Shown here piece after piece: positions 62,217-64,000 of a stretch of DNA of 64,000 nucleotides. The stretch spans positions 1 to 64,000 of the forward strand of contig NZ_JAPFGP010000023.1 in assembly GCF_026241155.1 (NCBI RefSeq), given 5' to 3'. The notes below the pieces were generated by a model that saw only the letters and a program-made list of their open reading frames with translations, was not told the DNA's origin and ran no database searches. Made by a program: the position numbers and the translations under genes. The stretch is from Paucibacter sp. PLA-PC-4. GTDB lineage: Bacteria; Pseudomonadota; Gammaproteobacteria; Burkholderiales; Burkholderiaceae_C. The stretch's first letter is position 1. Every line of letters begins with the position of its first letter.

Positions 62217-63107
62217 GTGAAATCACTTGCCTTGTGCACCGTTATCGCCGCACTGAGCCTCAGCCTCGTGGCCGCCGACGTGCAGGCCAAGCGCCTGGGT
62301 GGCGGCGGCATGAAGCGCAGCGTGCCGACCCAGCCGGCCAAGCCGGCAACTCCGCCGCAGAACGCCCCGGCCCAGCAACAGAATGCGGCGCCCCAGCAGG
62401 CCGCAGCCCCGACCGCTGGCGCTGGCGCCGCCGCCGCACCGAAGCGCTCGTGGATGGGCCCGGTCGCCGGTCTGGCCGCCGGCCTGGGTCTGGCCGCGTT
62501 GGCAAGCCATTTCGGCTTCGGCGAGGCACTGGCCAATATCATGACCATGGTGCTGCTAGGCTTAGTGGTGATGGTGGTGATCGGCTTCGTGATGCGCCGC
62601 ATGGCCGCCAAGAAGGCTGCGCCACAAGGCATGCAGTTCGCGGGCGCGGGCGCACCCTTTGGCCAAGCCCCGGCGCCGGTCATGCCGGCTCCGATGGCGA
62701 TGCCTGCGGGCAGCTCCGCTCCAGTAGCCGCTGCACTGGCTTCGGATTTCGATACCAGCGGCTTTGAGCAGATCGCCAAGCGCGTTTTCATCCGCATGCA
62801 AGCGGCCAATGACGCCGGCGATCAGAACGATCTGCGCCGCTTCACGACGCCCGAGATGTACGCCTCGATCCAGCAGGAGTTGCTGGATCGCAAGGGTACG
62901 CAGCGCACCGATGTCCTGGAGTTGCAGGCCCAGGTGGTGGAGCGGGTCGAGGAGCAAGGCGAGCAGATCGTCAGCGTGCGATTCTCTGGCCTGATCCGCG
63001 AGCAAAGCGAGTCCGCCGCCCAGCCCTTCGATGAAGTCTGGCATCTGGTGCGACCGCTGGACGAGAGCCGCGAGTGGGCGATCGCGGGCATCCAAGCGAT
63101 GGCCTGA
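62217..63107 (+). CDS. Tim44-like domain protein
   Basis: 296 aa from a GTG at 62217, supported by an AGGAGA ribosome site 6 bases upstream. A signal peptide ([20 protein letters not shown]) leads to a Gln-, Ala- and Pro-rich linker, one or two membrane segments ([20 protein letters not shown]) and a C-terminal Tim44-like domain ([20 protein letters not shown] onward). The common Burkholderiales form has this layout; role in membrane protein transport is inferred. A hairpin terminator follows. Confidence 0.9.
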   Translation: MKSLALCTVIAALSLSLVAADVQAKRLGGGGMKRSVPTQPAKPATPPQNAPAQQQNAAPQQAAAPTAGAGAAAAPKRSWMGPVAGLAAGLGLAALASHFGFGEALANIMTMVLLGLVVMVVIGFVMRRMAAKKAAPQGMQFAGAGAPFGQAPAPVMPAPMAMPAGSSAPVAAALASDFDTSGFEQIAKRVFIRMQAANDAGDQNDLRRFTTPEMYASIQQELLDRKGTQRTDVLELQAQVVERVEEQGEQIVSVRFSGLIREQSESAAQPFDEVWHLVRPLDESREWAIAGIQAMA

Positions 63108-63141
63108 TCCAAGACCTGCACTAACCCGAAGTCTTTCGAGC

Positions 63142-63193
63142 GCCGCCTCGAAACCCTGGCCGATGATGGCCTCGGTCCGAGGCGGCTTTCTTT
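63142..63193 (+). terminator. Terminator after the Tim44-like gene
   Basis: A 9-bp outer stem GCCGCCTCG/CGAGGCGGC (63142-63150 with 63178-63186) encloses a second small stem GGCC/GGCC, and is followed by TTTCTTTT. It lies about 35 bases after the stop and 20 bases from the convergent CobD/CbiB-family stop. Confidence 0.78.
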
Positions 63194-63213
63194 TGTCGCC
63201 CCTTGCTGACTGA

Positions 63214-64000
63214 TCAGCCGACCAAATTGGCCAGCGTCAGCAGAGCCAGCAGCAGCATCCACAGCACGACCGAGCGCCACACCAGGCCGACCACACTTTG
63301 CAGATGGCCCAGCTGCGGCAGCTGGCCCGGCGTCGAGCCATCAGCGCGAGTGGCCTCGGCATCGCTGCCGGCCTCGAAGGTCTTGCTGCGGTCCGGCGTG
63401 ATGCCAGGCGCGGCCGAACCGCCCAGCTGTACGCCTAGAGCGCCGGCTGCCGAAGCCAGGATGATGCCCTCGTTGGGATGCAGCCAGAGCTTGGCATCGC
63501 GACGCCAGCCGTTCACCGCTTCCTCGAAATTGCCCACGATGGCAAAGCCGGTGGCGGTCAGGCGCGCCGGCAGGTAGTCGACCCAGCCGAACAGCTGGCG
63601 CGACAGCTGCATCAGACGCTCATTGGTCGGCGCATCCAGAGTACGGCTCTTGAAGGCCCAGTAGCGGCTCGCGAACTCGGCCATGCGGTAAAGCACCGCG
63701 CCGGCCGGGCCCAGCGCCACCGTCGACAACACCACAAACCAGAAGAACACGCCGAATACATGGCGATGCGCGGCCAGCAGCGAGTGCTCGATCGCATGAC
63801 GCAGCAGCTCGGTGCGCGGCAGCTCGCTGGCGTCCAGATGGCGCCATTCAGCAAGCAGCCGGCGCGCCTCCAGCTCGTCGCCGCGCTCCAGCGCGTCGCG
63901 GATGTCGGTGAAATAGTGGCTGAACTGGCGAAAGCCAAGGGTCAGGTAGAGCATCAGCACATTGAAGGCCAGTGCCAGCAGCACGCTGAAGCGGCTCAAC
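63214..64000 (-). CDS. CobD/CbiB-family membrane protein (N-terminus cut by window edge)
   Basis: At least 261 aa, open at the right edge; the family has about 50 more N-terminal residues. Visible hydrophobic segments include VFGVFFWFVVLSTVALGPAG and a C-terminal WRSVVLWMLLLALLTLANLV. The block LGFRQFSHYFTDIRDALERG is characteristic of the Burkholderiales CobD/CbiB family, related to AmpE and cobalamin CobD. A cobalamin role is not supported by context. A low-conservation loop near residue 200 carries GITPDRSKTFEAGSDAEATR. Confidence 0.85.
   Translation of the reverse strand, partial: LSRFSVLLALAFNVLMLYLTLGFRQFSHYFTDIRDALERGDELEARRLLAEWRHLDASELPRTELLRHAIEHSLLAAHRHVFGVFFWFVVLSTVALGPAGAVLYRMAEFASRYWAFKSRTLDAPTNERLMQLSRQLFGWVDYLPARLTATGFAIVGNFEEAVNGWRRDAKLWLHPNEGIILASAAGALGVQLGGSAAPGITPDRSKTFEAGSDAEATRADGSTPGQLPQLGHLQSVVGLVWRSVVLWMLLLALLTLANLVG

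Noticed and set aside
1-64000. CRISPR arrays, rRNA operons, insertion sequences or prophage genes
   Set aside because: None was seen: no regularly spaced repeats, no transposase or integrase motifs and no rRNA sequence in either strand.

Overview
This is 64 kb of a GC-rich chromosome from a betaproteobacterium, most likely Burkholderiales of the Roseateles/Pelomonas/Sphaerotilaceae kind. The inference rests on gene content and order: an imuA-imuB-dnaE2 cassette, EarP next to an EF-P with Arg32, a uvrC-pgsA block, a CobD/CbiB-family membrane protein, and the DUF3649/PepSY/DUF3325 iron-uptake trio. No rRNA, CRISPR array, IS element or prophage is visible. Two tRNA genes are present (His-GTG, Val-TAC). 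The genes at both window edges are cut.

Layout. 1-6.3 kb: SOS mutagenesis operon imuA-imuB-dnaE2 (minus strand) and a divergent SRAP abasic-site protein, with one canonical LexA box between them. 6.3-9.4 kb: accessory DNA next to tRNA-His, with an AbiEii/AbiEi-like toxin-antitoxin pair and a LOTUS-domain gene broken by two compensating frameshifts. 9.4-17.2 kb: housekeeping (ppiD, tRNA-Val, HU, pgsA, a lipoprotein, uvrC, earP, efp). 17.2-22.7 kb: acetolactate synthase and an EamA exporter, each divergent from its own Lrp/AsnC regulator, plus yaaA and a 2OG-Fe(II) oxygenase. 22.7-30.2 kb: one minus-strand run tetR-adaptor-RND pump-pcm-rhodanese-tolC, a tripartite efflux system with two extra genes inside. 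30.3-37.3 kb: uppP, map, glnD, mnmH and three membrane-protein genes. 37.3-43.5 kb: an alpha/beta hydrolase, a 93-residue protein behind a second near-perfect LexA box, and a probable Fur-regulated siderophore-uptake operon.

43.5-45.0 kb holds small envelope proteins of unknown function. 45.2-52.7 kb is a nine-gene arsenic island on the minus strand in two units. The first is arsR-arsC-arsC-aquaporin-arsH-arsO. The second has its own promoter and repeats: a cysteine-rich MarR regulator, an ArsN2-like acetyltransferase fused to a flavoprotein, and an MFS exporter. Together they could cover arsenate reduction, arsenite exit, organoarsenical oxidation and probable acetylation, and export of products. 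52.8-64 kb carries a periplasmic triple-repeat cysteine protein divergent from a BON lipoprotein, a cation/proton antiporter, a thioesterase, a TPR-like protein, a phosphatase-pseudouridine synthase-DUF938-SDR operon, a chemoreceptor, a Tim44-like protein and the truncated CobD/CbiB-family gene.

The points most worth following are the 93-residue putative LexA-regulated protein, the cysteine-rich MarR/fusion/MFS arsenic unit, the split LOTUS gene beside the AbiE pair, and the SRAP protein with an insertion of about 100 residues.
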